In this document: one piece after another, positions 8,992 to 17,200 of the stretch | Position numbering within the stretch: position 1 is the stretch's first letter | Layout: every line of letters begins with the position of its first letter | DNA from: Pseudomonadota bacterium | GTDB lineage: Bacteria > Pseudomonadota > Alphaproteobacteria > Caulobacterales > Caulobacteraceae | Assembly (NCBI GenBank): GCA_963205005.1 | Contig: CAUJHW010000128.1 | Span: 1-32,226 of the forward strand | Length of the DNA: 32,226 nucleotides | Direction of reading: 5' to 3' | Position numbers and translations under genes: made by a program | Notes under the pieces: generated by a model | The model's input: the letters and a program-made list of their open reading frames with translations, nothing else | Database searches by the model: none | What the model was told of the DNA's origin: nothing

Positions 8992-10947
8992 CTATTTCCC
9001 CTGGCACACGTTCTGGTCGGAAGTGTCGAGGAAGGGCGCAAACGGACAGCCCACATAGCGCAGCCGCGCCGGCGCGCTGGGTCCGACGACCAGGGTGTCG
9101 GCGCGGACCGAAGTCGCCGCATTGCCGATACCGCCGACCCGAAGGCCGCCGTTGTGAACGCCAAGGAACGAGACCATGTCGTCCTGGTCGATACCGTCAC
9201 CCGAGACGCCGATGCCGCCCACCACCCGCGTGCCGCGATAGATCGGCACGCCGCCCGGGAAGATCTGAAGACCGTTCTGCAGCCGGTTCTGCCCGGGTGC
9301 GACCTGCGGCAGGGCCGTACAGACGGCCGGGGTGTCGGTGGCCAAAGCACCGGTCACGAAGCCAAGGTGCTGGCCGATGTTGCCGATGACCAGCGCCGAC
9401 TGCAGCCCCGTGGACAGCGGGCTCCACTGGGCGATCGGCCGCGAGAGCGGACCATTGGGACGGCCAACCTCGCCATCCGGGTAGTAGGGCCGCGCCAGGT
9501 TGCCGATGGTCCGGGCGCCGAAGGCGGTCTTCCCGGTCAGGGCCGCCGGATCGGCGAAGAAGTCGCGGGTCTTCTGCACGAAGCCGCGGACATCGGCGCT
9601 CGGATCGGCGCCGAGTTCGGTGGCGGCGAAGTTTGCCGAGAACAGGGTCGCGGAACGCGCCTTCTGGGCCGCGACATCGATGCCGAACACCGGGGCGTCC
9701 GGCGAACGCACGAGGCCCAGCACCTGACCGCGGCTGTCGACCACGGCGATTGAGACCTGGGCGCGGCTGTCGAGCGGACGACGGATCTGCGCCCGCGCCC
9801 GGCTCATGATGGTGAAGGCCTCTTCCAGCACGGCCCGGACCTCGGGCTCGGTCAGCGGGGCGAGCCCGTCGGCCGCATCGGTGCCGCCGCGGATCGGGAA
9901 GCGGTTCTGCCCTGCCCCGTTGGTCAGGATCATGGCGTTGGGATTGGCGAACTCCGACGCGGTCGCCAGACGCAGGCCCGAGGCCTCGGTTCCGTAGACC
10001 TGACCCGCGAGCGCCGCGCCGCCGGCATAGTAGCCGGTGACGGCAGTGAACGACCCCGTGCCGCCCGGCAGGCTGGCGAAGGCCGGCGCGCTGGAAGGCG
10101 TGGTCTTCAGGGTGCCGGAACTGGCGTCGCTGAACCGCAGGGTGGTGCCGTCGACGGCGATCCGCTCGGCGCGGATCTCGGTGGGCGCGTCGAAGCCGGT
10201 GGCGCCCGCGTAGGCAATGGCCTCCTCGGCGTCGTCGTCGATATCGAGGATGTTCTTGTCGAAGCCGTAGTCACCGTCGGCCATCACGCCGATGCCGCCG
10301 ACCAGAACCCCGTTCTTGTAGAGCGGGAAGCCGCCGGCGTCGGCCGCCAGGCCCAGCGGCGAACGCCGGGGACCGATCGAGGCGGTGGCGACGCGGGTGG
10401 TGATGTCCGAGCAAGGCAGGGACGAGAACTGCACGCCGAACAGCGGCCCGCTCTCGAGACCCACGGTCGAAGGGCTGGGCGGGAAATGCTCCTGGACGAT
10501 CTGGCTGGCCGTACGGGTCGAGAAGGCGTTGCCGCCGGAGGAAAGGTAGGCGCCGGTGATGGCCTTGGCGATGGCGGCGGCTGCGGCTGGAACCACCACG
10601 CCCTGCGCGTCCAGGTTCTGACCGTTCGGGGCGGCGCGAAGGGTGGCGGTCCCCCGCGCCCCGGCCATGGAATAGACCGCCAGCACATTGCCGACCCGGT
10701 CGGTCACCGCGATCACCGCCGGCAGGTTCCGCGCCTTCGATTCGGCGACAGCCTGGGCGATCACCTGCTGCACATCGGCCGCCGTCAGGGACTGCGCCGC
10801 AGGCAGGGCATAGAGCCCCGCCGTCGGCGTCGGAGTCGGCGTGGGCGTCGGGGCGGTCGTCGAGCCGCCCCCGCCACCACCACCGCCCCCACAGGAGGCG
10901 AGCGCCAACGCGAGCGCGGCGACGCCCCAGCGCAATCCGGATTTCAT
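8992..10947 (-). CDS. Lipoprotein with tandem GlcG/HbpS-like (DUF336) domains
   Basis: The 651-residue protein has a lipoprotein signal peptide with lipobox Leu-Ala-Ser-Cys (Cys19), then nine glycines and a Thr-Pro repeat spacer (about 30-43). Two related domains follow. Domain 1 (about 52-265) begins LTAADVQQVIAQAVAESKAR and includes VIAVTDRVGNVLAVY and VLVGGIGVMADGDYGFD. Domain 2 (about 372-625) has SIAVVDSRGQVLGLV and RVVGGIGVSGDGIDQDD. This pattern is that of the GlcG/HbpS family, some members of which bind or degrade heme. The start overlaps the stop of the pentaheme gene by 4 bases (ATGA). In this operon it may help load, store or sense heme, or be a structural anchor. Neither is shown by the sequence. 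Confidence 0.8.
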   Translation of the reverse strand: MKSGLRWGVAALALALASCGGGGGGGGGSTTAPTPTPTPTPTAGLYALPAAQSLTAADVQQVIAQAVAESKARNLPAVIAVTDRVGNVLAVYSMAGARGTATLRAAPNGQNLDAQGVVVPAAAAAIAKAITGAYLSSGGNAFSTRTASQIVQEHFPPSPSTVGLESGPLFGVQFSSLPCSDITTRVATASIGPRRSPLGLAADAGGFPLYKNGVLVGGIGVMADGDYGFDKNILDIDDDAEEAIAYAGATGFDAPTEIRAERIAVDGTTLRFSDASSGTLKTTPSSAPAFASLPGGTGSFTAVTGYYAGGAALAGQVYGTEASGLRLATASEFANPNAMILTNGAGQNRFPIRGGTDAADGLAPLTEPEVRAVLEEAFTIMSRARAQIRRPLDSRAQVSIAVVDSRGQVLGLVRSPDAPVFGIDVAAQKARSATLFSANFAATELGADPSADVRGFVQKTRDFFADPAALTGKTAFGARTIGNLARPYYPDGEVGRPNGPLSRPIAQWSPLSTGLQSALVIGNIGQHLGFVTGALATDTPAVCTALPQVAPGQNRLQNGLQIFPGGVPIYRGTRVVGGIGVSGDGIDQDDMVSFLGVHNGGLRVGGIGNAATSVRADTLVVGPSAPARLRYVGCPFAPFLDTSDQNVCQGK

Positions 10948-12332
10948 CTCAGCGACCTCACGGCCTGCGCCACCTGCGCCAGGGAGTCCCTGAAGGCGTC
11001 GGGGCGGTAGCTGTTGGGGTCGCGCACCTGGGCGTAGGCGCGGTCCAGGCTGGGACGGACGCGGGCGGCGACGCCGCGATCCACCTGGCCGGACGACACA
11101 AGCGCGTTCAGCAGGGTGTCGGCCGCCATGACCGCCTGGGCGCTGCCCGTGTAGTCTGTGTAGCGGCGCTGGATCTCGCCGGAGAGCACGGTGTCGAGGA
11201 TCGCCAGGGTGTCCGTCCGCGAGAAGCTGCGCGCGGCGAAGGCGTCGGCCAGGGCCCGCGAGGTGGCGGCCAGGCGTCCGGCGGCCCGGACCGATTCGGC
11301 CTTGTCGCGCGCCAGAGCGGCGTGGAAGGCGCGGGAATCGGCCTCAAGCCGGCCCGACAGGCCCGGCGCCACGACCTTGGCCGCCGCCGAGAGCATGATC
11401 ATGTTCTCGTCGTTGAAGGGCGGCTGGCCAGCAGGAATCGGGCGCCCCGGATTGGCCTGCCACGCCGGGCGGGCCTTGGGATCGTCCGAAATCTGCCGAT
11501 GGCAGCTGTGGCAATCGAAGAAGTAGAGCTCGGGAAAGGCGCCCTGCCCGCGGCCTGGCTCGCTGTAGAGCGTCAGGGCGCGGTCGAGCGCCATGGCCTG
11601 ACCGACGGCCCAGGTCTTCACGCCGCCGGCGTAGCCCTTGCGCTTCACGTAGTCGGCGTCGACGGTCCAGTGCTGCTGCAGGCTGGAGAACAGGTCGAGC
11701 TCGTAAGCGACGCGCGGGTGGCCCGCGGCCATGATCTGGTGGGTGACGAACTGGCCGGGCTTTGAGCCACCGAAGTGGCAGTCGAGGCAGACGCCCGCCC
11801 GGACCTTCGGATTTTCGAGAGCCTTCATGCCCGCAGCCACATTGGCCGCGTGCGTGCCGTTGACCGCGCGGTGGCTCGCCAGCCAGGCGCTGGAGCCGCC
11901 GTGGCAGCTCTCGCAGCCGACCCCGTCGGAGATCTGGAACTTGGCGCCACGCAGCGCGGCGGGCGCCGGATCGGCGTGGCAGCCCAGGCACTCCTTGGCG
12001 TCCTGGGCCGGTCCGATACCCATCTTGCGGGTGATCGCCTGGGCGCGAGGCTCTGTCAGCACCCGCCAGGCGCGGCTATGCACGCCGGCCGGGCTGGAAG
12101 GGTCCTGCCAGGTGATCAGTTCATTCTGGCGGACGTTCAGGCCCGAATCGACCTGGCGGCTGTGGCAGGTCGAACCTGCGCAGGATGCGACACCTTCGTG
12201 AACGCCACGGTTGGCCATGGGCTCCGGCGCGGCGACAGCCGCGCGGCCCAACAAGACCACGATCGCACAGACAACGAATGCTGTGGCGACGCAAAGCGCG
12301 CCAAGAATCCGCGACGCTCGTGCTCCCCCCAT
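10944..12332 (-). CDS. Pentaheme c-type cytochrome (cytochrome c-554-like), membrane-anchored or exported
   Basis: The 462-residue first gene of the operon has a hydrophobic N-terminal segment (about 11-34) serving as signal peptide or anchor. Four CxxCH sites have first cysteines at 115, 140, 182 and 274. A further site at Cys51 is spaced CX4CH (Cys-Ala-Gly-Ser-Thr-Cys-His), a variant known from some multiheme cytochromes. The C-terminal 170 residues are heme-free and mainly helical. The ATG at 12332 has a strong ribosome binding site (GGGGGAGG, about 5 bases upstream). It probably takes electrons from the inner membrane or periplasm and passes them to the larger decaheme protein encoded at the operon's end. 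The partners are inferred from gene order. Confidence 0.85.
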   Translation of the reverse strand: MGGARASRILGALCVATAFVVCAIVVLLGRAAVAAPEPMANRGVHEGVASCAGSTCHSRQVDSGLNVRQNELITWQDPSSPAGVHSRAWRVLTEPRAQAITRKMGIGPAQDAKECLGCHADPAPAALRGAKFQISDGVGCESCHGGSSAWLASHRAVNGTHAANVAAGMKALENPKVRAGVCLDCHFGGSKPGQFVTHQIMAAGHPRVAYELDLFSSLQQHWTVDADYVKRKGYAGGVKTWAVGQAMALDRALTLYSEPGRGQGAFPELYFFDCHSCHRQISDDPKARPAWQANPGRPIPAGQPPFNDENMIMLSAAAKVVAPGLSGRLEADSRAFHAALARDKAESVRAAGRLAATSRALADAFAARSFSRTDTLAILDTVLSGEIQRRYTDYTGSAQAVMAADTLLNALVSSGQVDRGVAARVRPSLDRAYAQVRDPNSYRPDAFRDSLAQVAQAVRSLR

Positions 12333-12381
12333 TGGCCCTCCCCCGGCGCAGCTAGCCCAGTCTTAGCGAGGTCATTGGCGT

Positions 12382-12402
12382 AACGGTAGTCCGAATACCG
12401 TT
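12382..12402. promoter_or_regulatory. Candidate operator between divergent operons
   Basis: AACGGTA (12382-12388) and TACCGTT (12396-12402) form a perfect 7-bp inverted repeat around 7 bases. An imperfectly centred ATTGG/CCAAT pair lies outside it. It sits in the 193-bp space from which the cytochrome operon (left) and the TpsB operon (right) diverge, 50 bases from the left start codon. A dimeric regulator site is plausible. No convincing -35/-10 pair was found; TTGACT at 12425-12430 has no good -10 partner. Confidence 0.4.
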
Positions 12403-12525
12403 CCAATATGTCCAAAAATGCCCGTTGACTTTTTCCGGCCTCATTTCGCCTTCCAGGGGGTCTTCGCTTAACAACGTGTTTCGAGGGAGGTAAGACGTTC
12501 CCAGGCCGAACCGGGGGGTGAGCGT

Positions 12526-14277
12526 ATGGGCGTGTTGCGCAACAGGATGCGAGGCCATCGCATTGGAGCGCGTCTCAGCCTTGTCGCGCTGGCATCGACC
12601 GCCCTCAGCACCGCCCTTCCGTCCATGGCGCAGGCCCCGGCCCGCCCCACTGTTGCGACGCCCGGAACCAGCGCCGCCGAGCTGAATCCCGGCACGCGGG
12701 TCAGCCGTCCGCCGCCCCGGCGCAGCGCCGGAGCCTTCACGCCGGAGCCGCCGGGCCCCTGTCCGCTCGAGACGTCCACCGTCGAGGTGACGCTGAACAC
12801 GGTGGCGTTCAGAGGCTCCACTGCAGTCCCCGACGCCGCGCTGCGCGCCGCCTATGCCGAGTATCTGGGCAAGCCCAGCCCGGTCTCGGTGATCTGCGCG
12901 ATCCGCGACCGCGCCGCCCAGATCGTCTTCAACAGTGGTGTGCTGGCGCGGGTCGAGATCCCCGAACAGCGGATCGCCGGCGGGGCCCTCGTGCTCGAGG
13001 TCATCGAGGCCCATGTGGTCAACGTCCGGGTCCGCGGCGACGTCGGCCCTGCCCAGGCCACGGTGGAGCGGTACGCCGAGAAGCTCCGGGGCATGAAGCC
13101 CTTCGACATGGCCAAGGCCCAGCGCTACCTGCTGCTGGCCTCCGATGTGCCCGGCCTGCGCGTGCGCGCGGCGGTTCGGCCCTCGACCAGCGCCGAGCGG
13201 GGCGCCGTCGATATCGACCTGACGGTGACCAAGGACGGCCCGGACGTCTTCGCCAACGTGCAGAACACCGGCTCGAAGCAGGTGGGACGCTGGGGCGGGC
13301 TGGTACGCGGCGAGATCGCCGCCCAGACCCAGTTTGGCGAAAGCACAGCGCTGACCGCCTTTCACACCCTCGACTCGAACGAGCAGTGGCTGGTCCAGCT
13401 GGCCGGAACCGGACGTTTCGGCGCCGAGGGCCTCGTGGGACGCGGGTCGGTCGTTTACGGCGAGAGCCGTCCGGGCGGCGTGCTGAAGCCGCTGGACATC
13501 CGCAGCAAGTCGACGGTCGCCAACATAGAGGCCGCCTACCCGGTCGTGCGCTCGCGGAACCAGAACCTCAACGTGGCCGGGGGCCTGGATTTCGTCGACC
13601 AGAAGACGAGCATCGCCGGCGGCCTGCAACGCAGCCAGGACGATCTGCGGGTTGTCTATGCGCGCGCCGACGGCGACTACCGCACCGAGATCGCAGAGCG
13701 GCCGGTCCTGGTGAGCGGCGGGGTGACCCTTCGCAAGGGCCTCGCGGTGCTGGGCGGCAGCGAGAACGGCGACGTGGGTCTTTCCCGCGCGCTCGGCAAG
13801 CCGGAAGCCTGGGTCCTCAAGGGCCAGGGCGGGATCGACATTGCCCTCAGCGATCGGCTGACCGGAATGCTGCGGGCCCAGGCGCAGTACGCCTCCAGCG
13901 GCCTGCTGCCCTACGAGCAGATTTCGCTGGGAGGCCTGACGGTCGGCCGGGGCTACGATCCGGCGGCCCTGCTGGGCGACAAGGGCGTGTCCGGGGCGTT
14001 CGAACTCCGCTACGGCCCGATGCAGCTTCACCCCAAGGTGATCGCCGCGCCCTATGCCTTCTTCGACGCCGGTCGCGTGTCCAACAACAATGCCGCAGCT
14101 TCCGGCCTGGCCGGGGCGCGGACGCTGAAGTCGGTCGGCGCCGGCGTGGTCCTGCGCGTATTCAACCGTGCAAACCTCGAGATCACCTACGCCCATCCGA
14201 TCGATGCGACCCGCGCCGGTGGCGTTCCCAAGCCCGGTGACCGGGTGCTGATCCAGCTCACGGCCAGCCTGCTATGA
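12526..14277 (+). CDS. TpsB-family two-partner secretion transporter (ShlB/FhaC-like)
   Basis: The 583-residue protein has a signal peptide (about 1-36), a Pro-rich linker, and a ShlB-type POTRA domain (about 85-160, TVEVTLNTVAFRGSTAVPD). A second POTRA-like segment (about 161-225) follows, then a 16-strand-type barrel to the C-terminus. The family's L6-loop signature appears as Val473-Gly-Arg-Gly-Tyr477, followed by LLGDKG and a GAFELRYG strand, as in FhaC relatives. It moves the exoprotein TpsA from periplasm to surface. The ATG at 12526 follows ggggggtgag. Its stop overlaps the start of the TpsA gene by 4 bases (ATGA), so the two are translationally coupled. It opens the + strand operon. 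Confidence 0.9.
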   Translation: MGVLRNRMRGHRIGARLSLVALASTALSTALPSMAQAPARPTVATPGTSAAELNPGTRVSRPPPRRSAGAFTPEPPGPCPLETSTVEVTLNTVAFRGSTAVPDAALRAAYAEYLGKPSPVSVICAIRDRAAQIVFNSGVLARVEIPEQRIAGGALVLEVIEAHVVNVRVRGDVGPAQATVERYAEKLRGMKPFDMAKAQRYLLLASDVPGLRVRAAVRPSTSAERGAVDIDLTVTKDGPDVFANVQNTGSKQVGRWGGLVRGEIAAQTQFGESTALTAFHTLDSNEQWLVQLAGTGRFGAEGLVGRGSVVYGESRPGGVLKPLDIRSKSTVANIEAAYPVVRSRNQNLNVAGGLDFVDQKTSIAGGLQRSQDDLRVVYARADGDYRTEIAERPVLVSGGVTLRKGLAVLGGSENGDVGLSRALGKPEAWVLKGQGGIDIALSDRLTGMLRAQAQYASSGLLPYEQISLGGLTVGRGYDPAALLGDKGVSGAFELRYGPMQLHPKVIAAPYAFFDAGRVSNNNAAASGLAGARTLKSVGAGVVLRVFNRANLEITYAHPIDATRAGGVPKPGDRVLIQLTASLL

Positions 14278-17200
14278 CCCTCGACGTGAACAACATCGGG
14301 CCGCAGGTGCGCACCGCGGCGACCTTGGCCAGCCGTCGTCGGCAACTGCTGACCCGCTCGGCGCTTTGCGGCGTACTGGGCGGCGCGGGCGCGTTCTCCG
14401 CCACGGTTGCCCTGGCCCTGCCGATCGGCGGCATCGTCGAGGTGAACGCCGGCGGCGGCAATCCGGTGATCACCGAGGGCGTTGGCCGCACGGACATCAC
14501 GTTGAACGCGCCGCGCACGGTGCTGTCCTGGACGACCTACAACGTCAAACCCGACGAGACGGTCACCTACAACTTCGGCGCCCGCAACTGGATCGTCCTC
14601 AACAAGATCATCGGCCTTCAGGAATCAAAGATCGAAGGCACGATCGAGGGCAAGGTCGGCTCCGGCTTCGGCGGCAACGTCTGGTTCGTGTCGCAGAACA
14701 GCATCATCATTGGCCGTGGCGCGCGCGTGGACGCCGGTGGTCTGCTGTTCGCCATCGGGACCCCGGACACCACGGGCTTCCTCGATCCGAGCAACAACCT
14801 GTTCTCGTTCAACGGCGGTGACGCCTTGCCGGGCTCGCGGCTGTGGGTCCTGGCCAACGCCAAGGTGAACGCCCAGGGCGGCATGGTCGCCTTCGCAGGC
14901 CCGACGATCGTCACCCGCGCCAACGCCACCGTGACCGCGACCGACGGCAGCGTCCTTTACGGTTCGGCCAAGACCTTCAACATCCGGCTGGCGCCGGGCG
15001 CCGGCGGCGACTTCGACCTCGTCGACTTCGTGGTTCCCGACATCACAGGCGGCAGCGACGGCAAGATCGCCGTGGACCTGGCAGCCGAGACCCGGGCCAA
15101 CAGCGTGTTCGTCGCGGCGGTCAGCAAGTCGGCGATCGGCAGCGCGATCATCAATCTCGAAGGCATGGTGACCGCCCAGGCCGCCCGCGCGGATGGCGGC
15201 GACATTGTGCTCTCGGGCGGGGGCGGCATCGTCAACCGCGCGGCCGCGCCGACGGTCAGGGACGCCGCGCCGACCGACATCTATCTTAACCGCGCGGTGG
15301 CCTCCCGCGACCTCCAGGTCCGCAACGTCGGCAAAATCTTCGCCCGACCGTGGGTGCGTCCACCCGAGGAGTTCAAGGACCCGACTTCCCTCGCCCAGGA
15401 CACAGCCACCCAGGAGGCCTGCGACCTCGATCCCAACTGCTCGAATGGCTACAACAACGGCAACGGCAACGGGAATGGAAACGGCAACGGTAACGGAAAC
15501 GGCTTCGGCAACGGATTCGGCCCGCTGGTGGTCGATCAGGCAGAGCTTGTTTCCACGCTGTTCGATCCCACAGCCGTCTCGACCATTTCGACGGGCCGCG
15601 ACGCCAGGATCCAGGCAACCGCCAGCATCGAGCTGGGCCGGATCGTCGCCAGCCGCGACCTTTCGGTCGACGGACCGGATGTCCAGGCCAACAGCCTGAT
15701 CGCCACCGGCAATCTCACTGTCACCTCCAGCCAGGGCGTGGTGGAACTGGCCGGCATCGGCGTGGGCCGAGAAGGCGTCGTCAGCGGTAAGACCGACGTG
15801 TCCATCGACGCGATCTCCGCCCCCCAGAAGCTCACGGTTACGGCCGGTGGCGGCATCACGCTGGGCGACGGGACGTCGTCCGTGGCCGGGGTTATCAATC
15901 TTTCGGCAGCCCAGGGCGTGAGCCTCAATCTCGCTTCGGCCAAGATCGACACCATCACCGCCGGAGCCTTCGCCGACCTGCGTGGCGGCGCGCTCGATAT
16001 CGGCACGGTCACCGCGCCGCGGTTCTTCGCCCAGTCTGAAAGCCTCAAGATCGGCACAGCCAATTCGACAGGCGACGTCTACGCAATCGCCACCAGTGGC
16101 GACGCCATCGTTGGCACAGCCAATGCCGGGGATGATGTCTTCGTGCTGGCCACCCACGGGACCGCGTCCCTGGGATCGGCCACGATCAGCGGCTCAGGGC
16201 TGGACACGGTCAGCACCGGGTTCGTCGGCAATACGGACGTGGCCGGCAACGGGCGCATCGTGAACGTCCAGTCCAGCGACCTCGACGCCAAGCTCGGGCT
16301 TGGCGCTGGCGGCGTGACCGGGGCGACCGCAGTGACCGTTACCGCAGGCCGCGACGCCATCGTCGACGTGATCAAGCCGACGCCGGGGACCTTCAAGGTC
16401 ACCGCGGCGCGCGACGCGACGCTCAAGGCGCCGACCGTCACGCTCGATGCGGTCTCGTCGGGTCGCGACCTTTCGGTGGGCAGCACCACCGGCGACTTCA
16501 CCCTGCTGACAACCCTCACCGCGACCCGGAACATTTCGGTCAGCGCGGCCGGCGCGTTGCGGGTCGGCGACGTGAAGGCCGACGCGGGCTCCATCGCCCT
16601 GACCGGCGCTACCGTCCAGGCCGGCAACGTCTCGGCCAGTGAGGACCTCACCCTGAAGGCCCTTACCGGCGGGGTGACCACCACCAGCTACAAGGTCGGC
16701 CGGGACCTCATCGTCCAAGGCCTGACACTTTCGCTCGGCTCAGCGATTACGCCGGTTGCCCGCGATCTTTCAATTACTTCGCTCGGAAACTTCACCTCGA
16801 CCACGCCGCTCGTGGCAGGTCGGAACCTGACCCTGGATGTCGCCGGCAAGGCCGTGGTGGGCCAGACCAGCGCTGTCCAGAACGTGCGGATCGTGGCCGG
16901 GGACCTGGACCTCACCGGCACACTGACCGGCGCCACCGCCCAGATCGAGTCACGCACCGGCGCCCTGCGTGTCGGCGGGACCGCGGGCGATACGGCCGGG
17001 ACGATGACCTTCGACGACAGCGACTTCGGCCAGCTCCGGGTCTCCGGCGCTCTGCGCATTTTCGCCGGGTCCACGACGAGCACAGCCCGGGGCGACCTCA
17101 CGCTCCAGAACCTGACCATCAACCCCGCGCAGACGCCGAACGTCGCTTTCCTGGTCGGATCCGCCAATTCGGCCCGGGTCACCGGCGTGGTCGCGCCCAC

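Noticed and set aside
10800..10890. Low-complexity Gly and Thr-Pro codon run as a separate tandem repeat or sequencing artefact
   Set aside because: The reading frame stays intact and a Gly/Pro-rich tether after a lipobox is normal for outer-membrane lipoproteins.
12374..12404. GGAAC-type general stress (EcfG/SigT) promoter on the minus strand upstream of the cytochrome operon
   Set aside because: GGAAC is followed by CGTT after only 14 bases, whereas the consensus spacing is about 16-17. The resemblance comes from the inverted repeat itself.
12425..12430. TTGACT as a -35 box for the TpsB operon
   Set aside because: No acceptable -10 sequence is found 16-18 bases downstream.
12352..14196. 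Long open frame antisense to the TpsB gene (614 codons), and similar antisense frames at 4294-5916, 5992-7056, 7040-9058, 14625-16157 and 17753-19630
   Set aside because: They lie fully opposite genes with clear domains, have no recognisable motifs or ribosome binding sites, and are the expected result of high GC in the third codon position.
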